Part shown: in pieces, positions 1-8,906 of the stretch
Layout of the letters: every line of letters begins with the position of its first letter
Position numbering within the stretch: position 1 is the stretch's first letter
DNA from: an uncultured Ruminococcus sp.
GTDB taxonomy: Bacteria > Bacillota > Clostridia > Oscillospirales > Ruminococcaceae
DNA length: 64,000 nt
Direction: 5' to 3'
Assembly: GCA_910576995.1 (NCBI GenBank)
Contig: CAJTLC010000001.1
Location: forward strand, 63,221 to 127,220
The notes under the pieces: generated by a model
Told to the model about the DNA's origin: nothing
The model's input: only the letters and a program-made list of their open reading frames with translations
Database searches by the model: none
Translations under genes and position numbers: made by a program

Positions 1-1092
1 ATTCCCGATGGTAAGGCGCTTACCGCCGAGACTGAAGCGTTGGGATTCGTGTTGTTATCAAATCCAATTCGCAAAAGCGCACCCGATACGTTTAAATTTT
101 TTGCCGAGCAGGGCGTGGATATCAAGGTAATATCGGGCGATAATCCCATAACCGTTTCGGAGATAGCGGCTCAGGCGGGAATTGCGAACGCCGAAAAATA
201 CGTTGACGCAACCACGCTGAAAAGCGATGAAGCGATAAATTCGGCGATGCTGCATTATACAGTATTTGGCAGAGTTACGCCGGAACAGAAGAGAAAATTT
301 GTCCGCGCACTCAAAAAAGCAGGTCGAACCGTCGCGATGACCGGAGACGGCGTAAACGACGTACTTGCGCTGAAAGACGCCGACTGCTCCGTTGCGATGG
401 CTTCGGGAAGCGAGGCTGCCGCGCAGGCTTCACAGCTTGTTTTGCTTGAATCCGACTTTTCAAAGATGCCCGACGTTGTAATGGAAGGCAGAAAAGTCGT
501 TAATAATCTGGAACGTTCGGGAAGCCTATTTCTTGTGAAAAATATATTTTCAGCTATAATGGCACTGATAGCGATATTCGCCAGCATAACATACCCATTA
601 AAGCCGGCAAACATCTCCCTGATCAGTATGTTTACGATCGGACTTCCGGGACTGCTGCTTTCACAGATTCCGAATCGCGATTTGATCAAGGGAAAATTTA
701 TGACTAATATCCTGCTGAAAGCTCTTCCGGCAGGTCTTACCGACGCTGCGATAGTGGCGGCAATGATAATTTTCGGCAGCATTTTCAATGTTGCTCAGGA
801 AGATATTTCGACAGCGTCAACTATCCTGCTTAGCGTAGTCGGCATGATGATACTCTACCGCATAAGTAAGCCGATGAATTCCGTAAAATGGGGAATATGG
901 GGAATTTGCGGACTTCTTATGATATTGTGCATGGTATTTTTCGGCAGCTTTTTCAGCGTTTACGGAATGTCGCTCAGCTGTATACTTCTTTGCGTGAATT
1001 TTTCGATAATAGCCGAACCGACGCTCCGATACCTCACCGTTATAATCGAATGGATAAGCAGATTATTTCGGGGAGAAAAATCCACATCATAA
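1..1092 (+). CDS. Cation-translocating P-type ATPase, C-terminal part (5' end outside window)
   Basis: The frame is open from base 1, so the gene begins upstream. What remains is the end of the phosphorylation domain and the C-terminal membrane domain. The hinge motif TGDGVND is followed by the conserved ALKDADCSVAM stretch, as in P-type ATPases that pump cations across the membrane. About six hydrophobic segments follow, ending near the stop. The nucleotide-binding lysine and the DKTGT phosphorylation site lie outside the window. The type resembles the CtpE/MgtA-like HAD-IC family (Ca2+ or Mg2+ in characterised members), but the ion cannot be read from this part. Its stop overlaps the convergent helicase stop by six bases, leaving no room for a terminator. 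Confidence 0.9.
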   Translation: MPDGKALTAETEALGFVLLSNPIRKSAPDTFKFFAEQGVDIKVISGDNPITVSEIAAQAGIANAEKYVDATTLKSDEAINSAMLHYTVFGRVTPEQKRKFVRALKKAGRTVAMTGDGVNDVLALKDADCSVAMASGSEAAAQASQLVLLESDFSKMPDVVMEGRKVVNNLERSGSLFLVKNIFSAIMALIAIFASITYPLKPANISLISMFTIGLPGLLLSQIPNRDLIKGKFMTNILLKALPAGLTDAAIVAAMIIFGSIFNVAQEDISTASTILLSVVGMMILYRISKPMNSVKWGIWGICGLLMILCMVFFGSFFSVYGMSLSCILLCVNFSIIAEPTLRYLTVIIEWISRLFRGEKSTS

Positions 1093-3321
1093 TGCATATT
1101 TTTCCCATTCCGCAATGCGCGATTTCATTTCTTGGATATTGAGGATACCGTAGGCGAATCCCTTGCGGATAAGTTCATCGGGAACATACTGATCGTATTT
1201 TTCAAAAACAGGCACTTCATTCGGGTAGACAAGCTCGATAGGATCGAATTCTACAGTGGCTTCTTCTGCAAGAATTGCAAAAAATTCTTGGGGAGAAGCT
1301 TTCATTTTAAACTGAATATAATACGGACGCGCGGAATCAAGCCCTTTCAGACCGAGTCGATCGCCGCATTTCAGTTTCAGAAAGCGTTCGAGAGCGAAAA
1401 ATGCATACGTCCCCAGCCATGGAAAAAGCGCCCACATACTTCCGCCGAGACATATCAGCGGAGAATCGGTGATACCCGCATTTTTAGCGGAAATTCTGGC
1501 GCGTTCAAGTCGCATGACGGCATTTTTCATAAGATACGGATAACTTTTTTCCTCACGCAAAACTTCGCGCATTCTAAGCAGGATTTTCGTATTTATATCG
1601 CCGGGGCAGTCGCCGAAATAAGCGGGAACTTTTCCCTTGATCATCGTGCAGTAAACGAGATGCCGCTTATGATCGACTTCCTCAACAAGCCACACATGAC
1701 CTGCTATAGCGAGTTTTTCGCCGACGGGCGGAGGGCTTACGATCGTACCCAATTCCTGAGATTCGCAGCGAACCGTGTACTCCTCGTTCTCCTGAAATAC
1801 TGCGTAAAATTTATAATTATTAACGACGCGCTCACCGCTTATCCCGATAATTATGCCGCCCTCTTCCGTGCGCTGAATATGGTCGATTTTAAGCAGATGA
1901 CGAAGCATTATTTTGAGATCATCCTGCGAGATTCGGTGAAAATAATTTAACGAAAGCACGCGCGATGCAAGCTGCGGAGGAGTTAATTCACCGCTTGACG
2001 CGAGAATGCTCATTATCTGATGATACAAAAGAGAGAATGGCAGGCGGTCGGATTTCGGCGGTTCGACCCATTTTTCCTCGATATATACCTGAATCAGGGC
2101 AATTCCCTGCAATAGTTTCCACGGTACGGTTTCAGGGAGCATCGAGCGAGGTTCAGGCAGTTCTTCGCGTATTACAAACCACATTTCGGGAGGAAGTTCG
2201 CGCCGCCCTGTTCGTCCCATTCGCTGCAAAAATGACGACACGGTAAAGGGCGCGTCTATCTGAAAAGCGCGTTCCAGCCTGCCGATATCAATTCCAAGTT
2301 CAAGCGTAGCCGTGGTGCAGGTCGTCATAAAAATATCGTCGTCTTTCATTGCAGCTTCGGCAGTTTCGCGGTATGAAGCCGAAAGATTGCCGTGATGTAT
2401 AAGGAATCTGTCAGGCTCGTGATTCGCTTCGCAGTAGGAACGGAGCGTAGTTGTGACAGCTTCGCATTCTTCGCGGGAATTAACGAAAACAAGGCATTTT
2501 TTACCCTTAGTATGCTCGAAAATATATCCCATTCCCGCGTCCGCATTTTTGGGAGCGGTATCGGTCTTTTGATCGAGAACAGGCAAAGCTTCGGTATTTG
2601 TATCGGAATCGGGAGTATTTTCGGGTGAAATATAGAAATGCTCCATGGAAAGCCGCCATTTTACAGCCTGTGCCTTGATTTTAGGAATGATCGTTTTTCT
2701 TTCCGTGCCTGCGGAAAGAAATCTTCCGGCAGCTTCGGGATCGCCTATAGTAGCGGAAAGCCCTATAATTCGCGGATTCGCTTCAGCTAACCGAGAGAGC
2801 CGCTGAATAAGGCAAAGCGTCTGACCTCCCCGATCGCCGCGCATGAGGGAATGCACCTCGTCGATAACGATAAAGCGCAGATCGCCGAAAATCTTGGGAA
2901 TAAGGGCGTGTTTGCGCATTAGCATTGCTTCCAGAGATTCAGGCGTGATTTGCAGGATTCCCGACGGATTTTTCAGCATACGCGTTTTCTGAGACTGCGG
3001 AGCGTCGCCGTGCCAGCGCCATACTGGAATGTCCGCTTCTTTGCAAAGTTCGGTAAGACGTGAGAATTGATCGTTTATAAGGGCTTTGAGAGGTCCGATG
3101 TAAATTGCTCCGACAGATCGCGGCGGATCTTCCGAAAACAGTGTAAGTATGGGAAAAAATGCGGCTTCCGTTTTTCCCGACGCCGTAGAAGCGGAAAGCA
3201 GCAGATTATCGTCGGTATTAAAGATCGCGTCGGCGGCGGCCTGTATTCCGCGAAGAGATTCCCAGCCGTTTCGATAGATGAAATCCTGAATAAAATCGGC
3301 ATAGCGGTCAAAAGCGTTCAT
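1087..3321 (-). CDS. Lhr-like superfamily II DEAD/DEAH helicase, third gene of the TerB operon
   Basis: A 744-residue ATP-dependent nucleic-acid helicase. Visible motifs are Walker A STASGKT (about residues 45-51), DEVH (154-157), LSAT (188-191) and QRMGRTGRR (366-374). The roughly 350-residue C-terminal region after the helicase core is of the Lhr-core type. Its start overlaps the stop of the upstream ATPase gene by four bases (ATGA), so the two are probably translationally coupled. Lhr-family enzymes act on DNA or RNA:DNA duplexes in repair, and related helicases occur in BREX, DISARM and similar defence loci. From its partners (TerB-domain protein and BrxD-like ATPase) I infer a DNA-processing or anti-phage role. 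No nuclease domain is visible. The helicase assignment is firm; the biological role is inference. Confidence 0.9.
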   Translation of the reverse strand: MNAFDRYADFIQDFIYRNGWESLRGIQAAADAIFNTDDNLLLSASTASGKTEAAFFPILTLFSEDPPRSVGAIYIGPLKALINDQFSRLTELCKEADIPVWRWHGDAPQSQKTRMLKNPSGILQITPESLEAMLMRKHALIPKIFGDLRFIVIDEVHSLMRGDRGGQTLCLIQRLSRLAEANPRIIGLSATIGDPEAAGRFLSAGTERKTIIPKIKAQAVKWRLSMEHFYISPENTPDSDTNTEALPVLDQKTDTAPKNADAGMGYIFEHTKGKKCLVFVNSREECEAVTTTLRSYCEANHEPDRFLIHHGNLSASYRETAEAAMKDDDIFMTTCTTATLELGIDIGRLERAFQIDAPFTVSSFLQRMGRTGRRELPPEMWFVIREELPEPRSMLPETVPWKLLQGIALIQVYIEEKWVEPPKSDRLPFSLLYHQIMSILASSGELTPPQLASRVLSLNYFHRISQDDLKIMLRHLLKIDHIQRTEEGGIIIGISGERVVNNYKFYAVFQENEEYTVRCESQELGTIVSPPPVGEKLAIAGHVWLVEEVDHKRHLVYCTMIKGKVPAYFGDCPGDINTKILLRMREVLREEKSYPYLMKNAVMRLERARISAKNAGITDSPLICLGGSMWALFPWLGTYAFFALERFLKLKCGDRLGLKGLDSARPYYIQFKMKASPQEFFAILAEEATVEFDPIELVYPNEVPVFEKYDQYVPDELIRKGFAYGILNIQEMKSRIAEWEKYAL

Positions 3322-4658
3322 ATCTCAAACTCCGCAAATTCGTCGCTGCCGTCGTTTTCGTCGCTTGTGGGATACAGCGTTTCAACGCCGTTTGAAGCTA
3401 TAAATTCGCTGATATTTATCTGTGGGTTCTGATATGAAATATCGAGAAGTTCGATAAAATCGCGTATGACTTCACGGGGCGTAATGTGGCTGTCAGAGCC
3501 GATACGTGAGAATTCGGCTTTAATGAAATTTACCGTATCGGCTTCAGAAATATTGCGTTCGTAATCGAAGAGTTCAGCGTGGATATCGGCGAGTTTTTCT
3601 GTAAGAACGGTCATTTCTTCGTACGTAAGCGGAACGAGATGAATAACGGGAGCAAGCATATCCTTTACGCCCTCGCGCCCGAAACGTCCTTCAGCAAGAC
3701 GCGATCTCAAAGCTTCATAGCTGTATACGCCGCGGCGCGTATCTTCGATGCACTGTGGAGTTCCGCCCATAATTATTCCGAGATATTTGGCTTTTCCCTG
3801 AAGAGTATCGTTATACATAGTCAATATTTTTTCATAGTTATATTGACGGGTGATAGAGTTTGGTATTTTATAAATGTTTACAAGTTCATCTATCAGAATA
3901 AGCATGCCGTTATAGCCTGCTTGTTTGAGAAACATTGCGAAAAGCTTTATATATTCATACCAATCATCGTCGGTGATGATTATATTAATTCCTAATTCGG
4001 ATTTAGCTTCGGTTTTGGTGGAATATTCACCGCGAAACCACTTTACAACTTTCGCCTTGATTTCGTCGTCTCCGCTTACGTAGGAGCGATAATATATTGT
4101 CAGAAGTTTAGCAAAATCGAATCCGTGAACCATTTCGCTGAGTGAATTGATTATCTCAAATATCTTTTTTTCAACTATCTGCGGAAATTCTGCTGAATCG
4201 GGTGGAACTTCCGCGGCTGCCTCTGCTTGAACTCCGCTTATCCAGCGATCGAGAATGAGCGTGAGAGCGCCTCCGTCGGGACGGGTTTTCGTCGACATAT
4301 TGCGGATAAGTTCCTTGTAAGTCGCAAGTCCCTGACCTTTTGTGCCTTGCAGTCTGCGCTCGGGGGAAAGATCGGCATCGACAACTACGAAATTCCTGTC
4401 CATAACATGACTGCGTACTGCCTGCAAAAGAAAGCTTTTACCGCTGCCGTATTTTCCGGCGATAAAGCGGAATGAAGCGCCGCCGTCCTGAATAATATCC
4501 ACATCGTGAAGCAGGGCGTCGATCTCGTTTTTTCTGCCGACCGTGATATACGGCAGCCCGATTCTCGGAACAACGCCGCCTTTCAGGGAATTAATGACGG
4601 CGGAGGCTATTCTTTTCGGGATTTTTACAGTTTTGCGGGGTGAATTTTTGTCGTTCAT
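3318..4658 (-). CDS. BrxD-like (DUF2791) P-loop ATPase, middle gene of the TerB operon
   Basis: A 446-residue ATPase with Walker A GKYGSGKS (about residues 68-75) and Walker B LILIDEL (253-259). The stretches ADLSPERRLQG and GGTPQCIEDTRRG are typical, to my recollection, of the DUF2791 family that includes BrxD of type 2 BREX phage-defence systems. It starts directly after the TAA of the TerB gene with no gap, and its stop overlaps the helicase start. A GGAGAA ribosome binding site lies inside the end of the TerB gene. No pglZ, brxC or methyltransferase gene is nearby, so this is not a BREX locus. It probably powers or loads the helicase. Family call good, function inferred. Confidence 0.85.
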   Translation of the reverse strand: MNDKNSPRKTVKIPKRIASAVINSLKGGVVPRIGLPYITVGRKNEIDALLHDVDIIQDGGASFRFIAGKYGSGKSFLLQAVRSHVMDRNFVVVDADLSPERRLQGTKGQGLATYKELIRNMSTKTRPDGGALTLILDRWISGVQAEAAAEVPPDSAEFPQIVEKKIFEIINSLSEMVHGFDFAKLLTIYYRSYVSGDDEIKAKVVKWFRGEYSTKTEAKSELGINIIITDDDWYEYIKLFAMFLKQAGYNGMLILIDELVNIYKIPNSITRQYNYEKILTMYNDTLQGKAKYLGIIMGGTPQCIEDTRRGVYSYEALRSRLAEGRFGREGVKDMLAPVIHLVPLTYEEMTVLTEKLADIHAELFDYERNISEADTVNFIKAEFSRIGSDSHITPREVIRDFIELLDISYQNPQINISEFIASNGVETLYPTSDENDGSDEFAEFEI

Positions 4659-6149
4659 TTATAATTCTCCATTCTCAATAAAAGTTTTCAGATCGTCCTT
4701 ATAATCTTCAACTATCTGCGGTGAATCGCCGATAAATTCAATTACGGTATCACCGATGATATCGAACAGTCGTTCATTAACGTTGTCAGCCATTACGGAT
4801 GGAATAATGCCTGTTTCGCGGCATATAGCCTGATGATCGCCGCCGTTGATAAGCGCGTCGAGGTATTTTATTTCATCGGCGGAAAGGATGCCGTTTTGAG
4901 TTGTTCCAACGGGAATTTCAGGAATATCGGCAGTTTCTTCGATCAGTTCCTCCTCGATGATCTCATCTTCCGTAAGCAGCATATCACGCGTTATATCGGC
5001 GTCGGAGCGAATCTTCGAAAGCTGCGAGATATCTATTTCGATATGAGAAGATTTTTTTCTTTCTTCATGATCAATTTCATCAAGTTCTTTTAAAATCAGC
5101 GACACTGTATTTTTTCCGATATCGGCGGAAATAAGTTTGTGTTTATATCCGCAGCGGTCGCGCATTGTTTTGTCGATGAAGCGGATAATTTCGCCAAGTT
5201 TTTTGTTGCTGCCAATTTTGGGATAACCGCTGCATAACCATGAACCGTTTCGGCATTTATAACTTCGTATTGAATTTACCTGAAAATCAAAACTGCGCGT
5301 TCGGTTTATGTCATAGAAAACTACGCTGTCAAATAAATTGTGAATTGTTTCAGAACTTTTACCGAATAGATAGACGCAAAAACTGTTTTTACGGTGTTCT
5401 GCGTAGAATGCTGATAATCTGCGAAAGATACGTACCGATGCGTTTGCGATGTTTTTGGGATTTTCAGTATAAAACCGCGATTTTTCAATATTATATCCTG
5501 AAAAAGCTTTTATTGCGGAAAAAACTTCTTCATCGGAAGCCGAGGTACAGTTTATGAGATTTTCAAGATGAACGTCGTCCGAAAATCGAGGGCATTTATT
5601 TATATATTCCTCCGGAAGCTTGTAATATACGGCGTAATCGGCAAGAAGATTCAAAAGCGAAGTTTTGGCGGAATCGTAATTTTCCGAGAGTTTCAGCAGT
5701 ATTTCAAAGCCTTTTTCGGCGGATTCAACACCGATATTGTGAATGATCTCACAGGCATATATCATGATAAACGGCACGGGTGCAGGAGGAAATTCGCCGT
5801 TTCTTATTCGGGTGCGCCATGAAAAATAGCCGCGAAGCTGTTCGGTAGAAAGATCGGAGTAGATCGGATATTGCTTTGCGAAATTTTTGGAATAATCGTA
5901 AACGTCAGTGAAATTCTCCATGAATTTGGCTTGGGTGTAAAAGAGCCACGCGGAAGTTTTCCAGTAAGCTTCCGAGGAATAGGCTATCGCTTTCATTTCC
6001 TTGATTTTTGTGGGAGTTTCGGGGGTTTTTATCTGCGACGCCCGTTTGATAAGCGGCTGATCAGAGTAGATTTTATCGCGAATATTCTTGCTGTTCATTA
6101 ATTTTTTATCATTTAACAATTGATCGATTATCTTATCAACATCAGCCAT
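4659..6149 (-). CDS. TerB-N/TerB-C domain protein, first gene of the operon
   Basis: I chose the ATG at 6149 (MADVDKII, 496 aa) because GGAG sits seven bases upstream and a consensus promoter lies just before it; a longer open frame to 6260 would run through that promoter. Residues about 50-180 look like the TerB-N domain: a Trp-rich start (AYWKTSAWLFY), then YFSWRTRIRNG and a helical PFIMIYACEIIHNIG segment. The C-terminal half, ending in an acidic region and a helical tail, resembles TerB-C. Such proteins were named after tellurite-resistance TerB, but the N/C-domain forms are known mainly from predicted stress or DNA-processing operons with an ATPase and a helicase. No enzyme motif is visible; it may be the sensor or scaffold of the complex. 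Confidence 0.75.
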   Translation of the reverse strand: MADVDKIIDQLLNDKKLMNSKNIRDKIYSDQPLIKRASQIKTPETPTKIKEMKAIAYSSEAYWKTSAWLFYTQAKFMENFTDVYDYSKNFAKQYPIYSDLSTEQLRGYFSWRTRIRNGEFPPAPVPFIMIYACEIIHNIGVESAEKGFEILLKLSENYDSAKTSLLNLLADYAVYYKLPEEYINKCPRFSDDVHLENLINCTSASDEEVFSAIKAFSGYNIEKSRFYTENPKNIANASVRIFRRLSAFYAEHRKNSFCVYLFGKSSETIHNLFDSVVFYDINRTRSFDFQVNSIRSYKCRNGSWLCSGYPKIGSNKKLGEIIRFIDKTMRDRCGYKHKLISADIGKNTVSLILKELDEIDHEERKKSSHIEIDISQLSKIRSDADITRDMLLTEDEIIEEELIEETADIPEIPVGTTQNGILSADEIKYLDALINGGDHQAICRETGIIPSVMADNVNERLFDIIGDTVIEFIGDSPQIVEDYKDDLKTFIENGEL

Positions 6150-6189
6150 GTCAGCGCTCCTTTCAGAACTTTTATTCGAATACTCTATT

Positions 6190-6218
6190 ATTTTACCACA
6201 CTGCAATAAATATGTCAA
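6190..6218 (-). promoter_or_regulatory. Sigma-A promoter of the TerB-ATPase-helicase operon
   Basis: On the minus strand a perfect TTGACA (6218-6213) is followed after 17 bp by TAAAAT (6195-6190), about 40 bp before the TerB start codon. It lies directly downstream of the ackA terminator, so the operon is transcribed on its own and probably constitutively. Confidence 0.8.
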
Positions 6219-6220
6219 GG

Positions 6221-6264
6221 CAAAAAATGTCCGCATGAAGATTTTATGAAAGATCCCCATGCGG
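6221..6264 (-). terminator. Rho-independent terminator of ackA
   Basis: On the minus strand a 7-bp stem CCGCATG/CATGCGG with a 20-nt loop is followed by ACATTTTTTG. It lies 22 bp after the ackA stop and abuts the next promoter. Confidence 0.65.
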
Positions 6265-6285
6265 ATAAATTACTTAAGAAAGTAC

Positions 6286-7485
6286 TTATTTTGAAATAAG
6301 AGCGAGCGTATCTCTTGCGATAAGAAGTTCCTCGTTGGTGGGAACTACCCATACCTCGACCTTGGAATCGGCAGCGGAGATTTTTGTAAGTTTGCCGCGG
6401 AGACCGTCGTTTACCTTTTCGTCAAGCTTGATGCCGAAGAATTCCATATCCTTGCAGACAGCGGCTCTTACATCGTAAGCGTTTTCGCCGATACCGCCTG
6501 TAAAGAGAACAGCGTCGAGACCGTTCATTGCGGCAGCGTACGAACCGATGTACTTCTTGATCTCGTATACGAGCATATCGGAAACAAGCTGCGCTCTTTC
6601 GTTGCCGTGCTGAGCGGCGTCCGTAATATCGCGGTTGTCCGAACCAACGCCCGATACTCCGAGGAATCCGGATTTCTTATTCATGTAATCGCTCATCTGA
6701 GCAGGTGAAAAACCATGCTTGTCCGCAACGAATGTAACTGCGGAAGGATCGACCGCGCCTGAACGGGTACCCATAACAACGCCGTCAAGAGGAGTGAAGC
6801 CCATCGAAGTATCGACGGATTTGCCGCCGTCTACAGCCGTAATGGATGAACCGTTGCCAAGGTGGCATGAAACGATCTTGAGATCCTTGATATCTTTACC
6901 CATAGCCTCGGCAAGAGCAGCCGAAACAAAGCGGTGAGAAGTGCCGTGGAATCCGTATTTTCTTACGTGCAGGCTTTCATAATCCTCGTAAGGAAGACCG
7001 AACATATAAGCCTTGGGAGGCATTGTCTGATGGAAAGCCGTATCGAATACAACGACCTGCGGAACGTTGTCGGGAATAACGCTTTTGCAGGCACGGAGAG
7101 CGAGCGCGTGGGCATGATTATGTACCGGAGCGAGTTCGCGGAGTTCGTCGATCTTGTCAATGATCTCGTCGGTTACAAGAACAGACTTGTCAAAAACATC
7201 AGCGCCCTGTACGATACGGTGACCTACAGCGGATATCTGATCCATGCTGTCGATGACCTTAGCGTCACCTGATGTAAGAGTTTCAACAAGCTTCATAAAA
7301 GCTTCGGTATGAGTAGGGAATGAGCAATCCTCATTGAGTTCTCTTCCGTCGGCAGTCTTGTGGGCGATATGTCCGTCGATACCGATACGGTCGCAGTTGC
7401 CCTTTGCAATAACGCTTTCATCAGCCATATCAATAAGCTGATACTTGAGAGAAGAGCTTCCGGCATTAACAACTAAAATAATCAT
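6286..7485 (-). CDS. ackA: Acetate kinase
   Basis: A 399-residue cytoplasmic kinase that converts acetyl phosphate and ADP to acetate and ATP, the energy-yielding last step of acetate fermentation. The N-terminus has the family signature VNAGSSSLKYQL. The later motifs HGTSHRFV, CHLGNGSS and FTGGIGENA (ATP and acetate binding) are all present, and the length is normal. The ATG at 7485 is preceded by GAAAGGA. It is divergent from tmcAL, a common clostridial arrangement. No phosphotransacetylase gene is in the window. It has its own promoter and terminator, so it is a single-gene transcript. Confidence 0.98.
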   Translation of the reverse strand: MIILVVNAGSSSLKYQLIDMADESVIAKGNCDRIGIDGHIAHKTADGRELNEDCSFPTHTEAFMKLVETLTSGDAKVIDSMDQISAVGHRIVQGADVFDKSVLVTDEIIDKIDELRELAPVHNHAHALALRACKSVIPDNVPQVVVFDTAFHQTMPPKAYMFGLPYEDYESLHVRKYGFHGTSHRFVSAALAEAMGKDIKDLKIVSCHLGNGSSITAVDGGKSVDTSMGFTPLDGVVMGTRSGAVDPSAVTFVADKHGFSPAQMSDYMNKKSGFLGVSGVGSDNRDITDAAQHGNERAQLVSDMLVYEIKKYIGSYAAAMNGLDAVLFTGGIGENAYDVRAAVCKDMEFFGIKLDEKVNDGLRGKLTKISAADSKVEVWVVPTNEELLIARDTLALISK

Positions 7486-7522
7486 AAGTTTATAGATCCT
7501 TTCAAAAAAATTTCCATATATA

Positions 7523-7550
7523 ATTATATACCATTTGAAAAAAATTGCAA
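7523..7550 (-). promoter_or_regulatory. Probable ackA promoter
   Basis: On the minus strand TTGCAA (7550-7545), a 16-bp spacer and TATAAT (7528-7523) lie 38 bp before the ackA start codon. The -10 is consensus; the -35 is weaker. Confidence 0.6.
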
Positions 7551-7630
7551 GTCTTTTTTCTGATTTTTCGTGAAAATCGAGAAAAAACAGAGAAAAACGG
7601 CGTAAAGATGCAAAATTTTTGTAAAACCGC

Positions 7631-7659
7631 TTGCTTTTTTTATGAATATGTATTAAAAT
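7631..7659 (+). promoter_or_regulatory. Probable tmcAL promoter
   Basis: TTGCTT (7631-7636), a 17-bp spacer and TAAAAT (7654-7659) lie 34 bp before the TTG start of the next gene. This is the divergent partner of the ackA promoter. Confidence 0.5.
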
Positions 7660-7693
7660 AAGAAGAGAAATTAAAAATGCGGAGGAAAAAATA

Positions 7694-8860
7694 TTGAAAA
7701 TAAGCGGCGTCGTGTGCGAATATAATCCCTTTCATAACGGGCATCTTCACCATATTGCCGAAACGCGGAAAAACGGCGCAGACAGAATAGTCTGCGTGAT
7801 GAGCGGAAATTTCGTTCAGCGCGGCGATACGGCCGTTATTGATAAATTTAAGCGCGCCGATCTTGCAGTTAGATGCGGAGTTGATCTTGTTCTGGAATTA
7901 CCTGTGCAGTATTGTCTTTCTACCGCGGAGTATTTTGCAAAAGGAGCGGTACGCATACTTGACGCGCTGGGCGTTGTGGACGAAATTTCATTTGGAAGTG
8001 AATGCGGAGATATTGCGAAGCTTAAAGAAACTATGGAAGCTGCCGATCATGCTGCCGATTCTGAAAAACTACTCAAATTCATGAAAACGGGCTATACATA
8101 TCCGAAAGCTTTGAATGCGGCTTTAGCTTATATTTCGCCGAATGCTGCCGAAATCCTATCCGAGCCGAATAATGTGCTTGCCGTAGAATATCTTCGGGCG
8201 TTAAAATATTTTGATTCAAATATAAAACCTTTTACGGTAAAGCGTTCGGCTGTCATGCATGACAGCGCAGAAACTTCCGGAAACATGGCGAGCGCGTCGT
8301 ATATCCGGGAGCATTTGCCGGAAGCTGATTCGTATGTTCCGCCTGACTGGGCTGATGTTCTTAACGACAGCGAAACGGCGGATATTAAAAATCTTGAATC
8401 TGCGATCCTCTATCGCGTGAGAATGGCTTCTGCTGACGAAATTGCGGAAATAAACGACGCGGAACATGATCTGGCGCAGCGGATATGCGCCGCAGGAAAG
8501 GCGGTTTCACTTGCAGAATTGCTGGAAAACGTCAAAACCAAGCGATTTACAATGGCGCGAATAAGGAGAGTAATACTGTCGCTGCTTATAGGAATAAAAA
8601 AAAGCGATATGAACGAATTTCCGCCATATATACGGGTGCTTGCCCTGAACGAGCGCGGCAGGGAAATATTGGCTGCGGCAAAGAAAAAATCCGTTATCCC
8701 ATGGGGAACTTCTCTTGCGAAGCTTTCGAAGGAAAGCGCCGCGGCAAAACGCTTTGCTGAACTTGAAAGCAGAGCGTCCGATATATACGGACTTGCATTT
8801 AAACATATACTTCCGTCGGAAACGGACTACAGAAAGAAGATAAAGATAATAGGGGATTAG
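7694..8860 (+). CDS. tmcAL: tRNA(Met) cytidine acetate ligase
   Basis: A 388-residue nucleotidyltransferase-fold enzyme of the YlbM/TmcAL family. In Bacillus this enzyme uses ATP and acetate to form N4-acetylcytidine at the wobble base of elongator tRNA-Met. The N-terminal GVVCEYNPFHNGHLHH carries the nucleotidyltransferase HxGH signature. MSGNFVQRG and the LELP and GSECGD stretches are typical. The start is TTG at 7694 with GGAGG eight bases upstream; no ATG is available near the conserved N-terminus. Its neighbour ackA produces acetate, the acetyl donor, and the pair is often conserved in Clostridia. Confidence 0.92.
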   Translation: MKISGVVCEYNPFHNGHLHHIAETRKNGADRIVCVMSGNFVQRGDTAVIDKFKRADLAVRCGVDLVLELPVQYCLSTAEYFAKGAVRILDALGVVDEISFGSECGDIAKLKETMEAADHAADSEKLLKFMKTGYTYPKALNAALAYISPNAAEILSEPNNVLAVEYLRALKYFDSNIKPFTVKRSAVMHDSAETSGNMASASYIREHLPEADSYVPPDWADVLNDSETADIKNLESAILYRVRMASADEIAEINDAEHDLAQRICAAGKAVSLAELLENVKTKRFTMARIRRVILSLLIGIKKSDMNEFPPYIRVLALNERGREILAAAKKKSVIPWGTSLAKLSKESAAAKRFAELESRASDIYGLAFKHILPSETDYRKKIKIIGD

Positions 8861-8906
8861 GGTGAGTTGACACTGCCGCATTATCGCCAAAATCAAGGAG
8901 TTTTAT

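Noticed and set aside
255..788. Long minus-strand open frame (177 codons) opposite the P-type ATPase
   Set aside because: It lies wholly antisense to a conserved ATPase domain and has no family resemblance or ribosome site.
1132..1950. 272-codon plus-strand open frame opposite the Lhr-like helicase
   Set aside because: Its sequence is the antisense shadow of a conserved helicase C-terminus; no own signals.
1087..6149. Canonical BREX system
   Set aside because: A BrxD-like ATPase and a helicase are present, but brxA, brxB, brxC, pglX and pglZ are absent.
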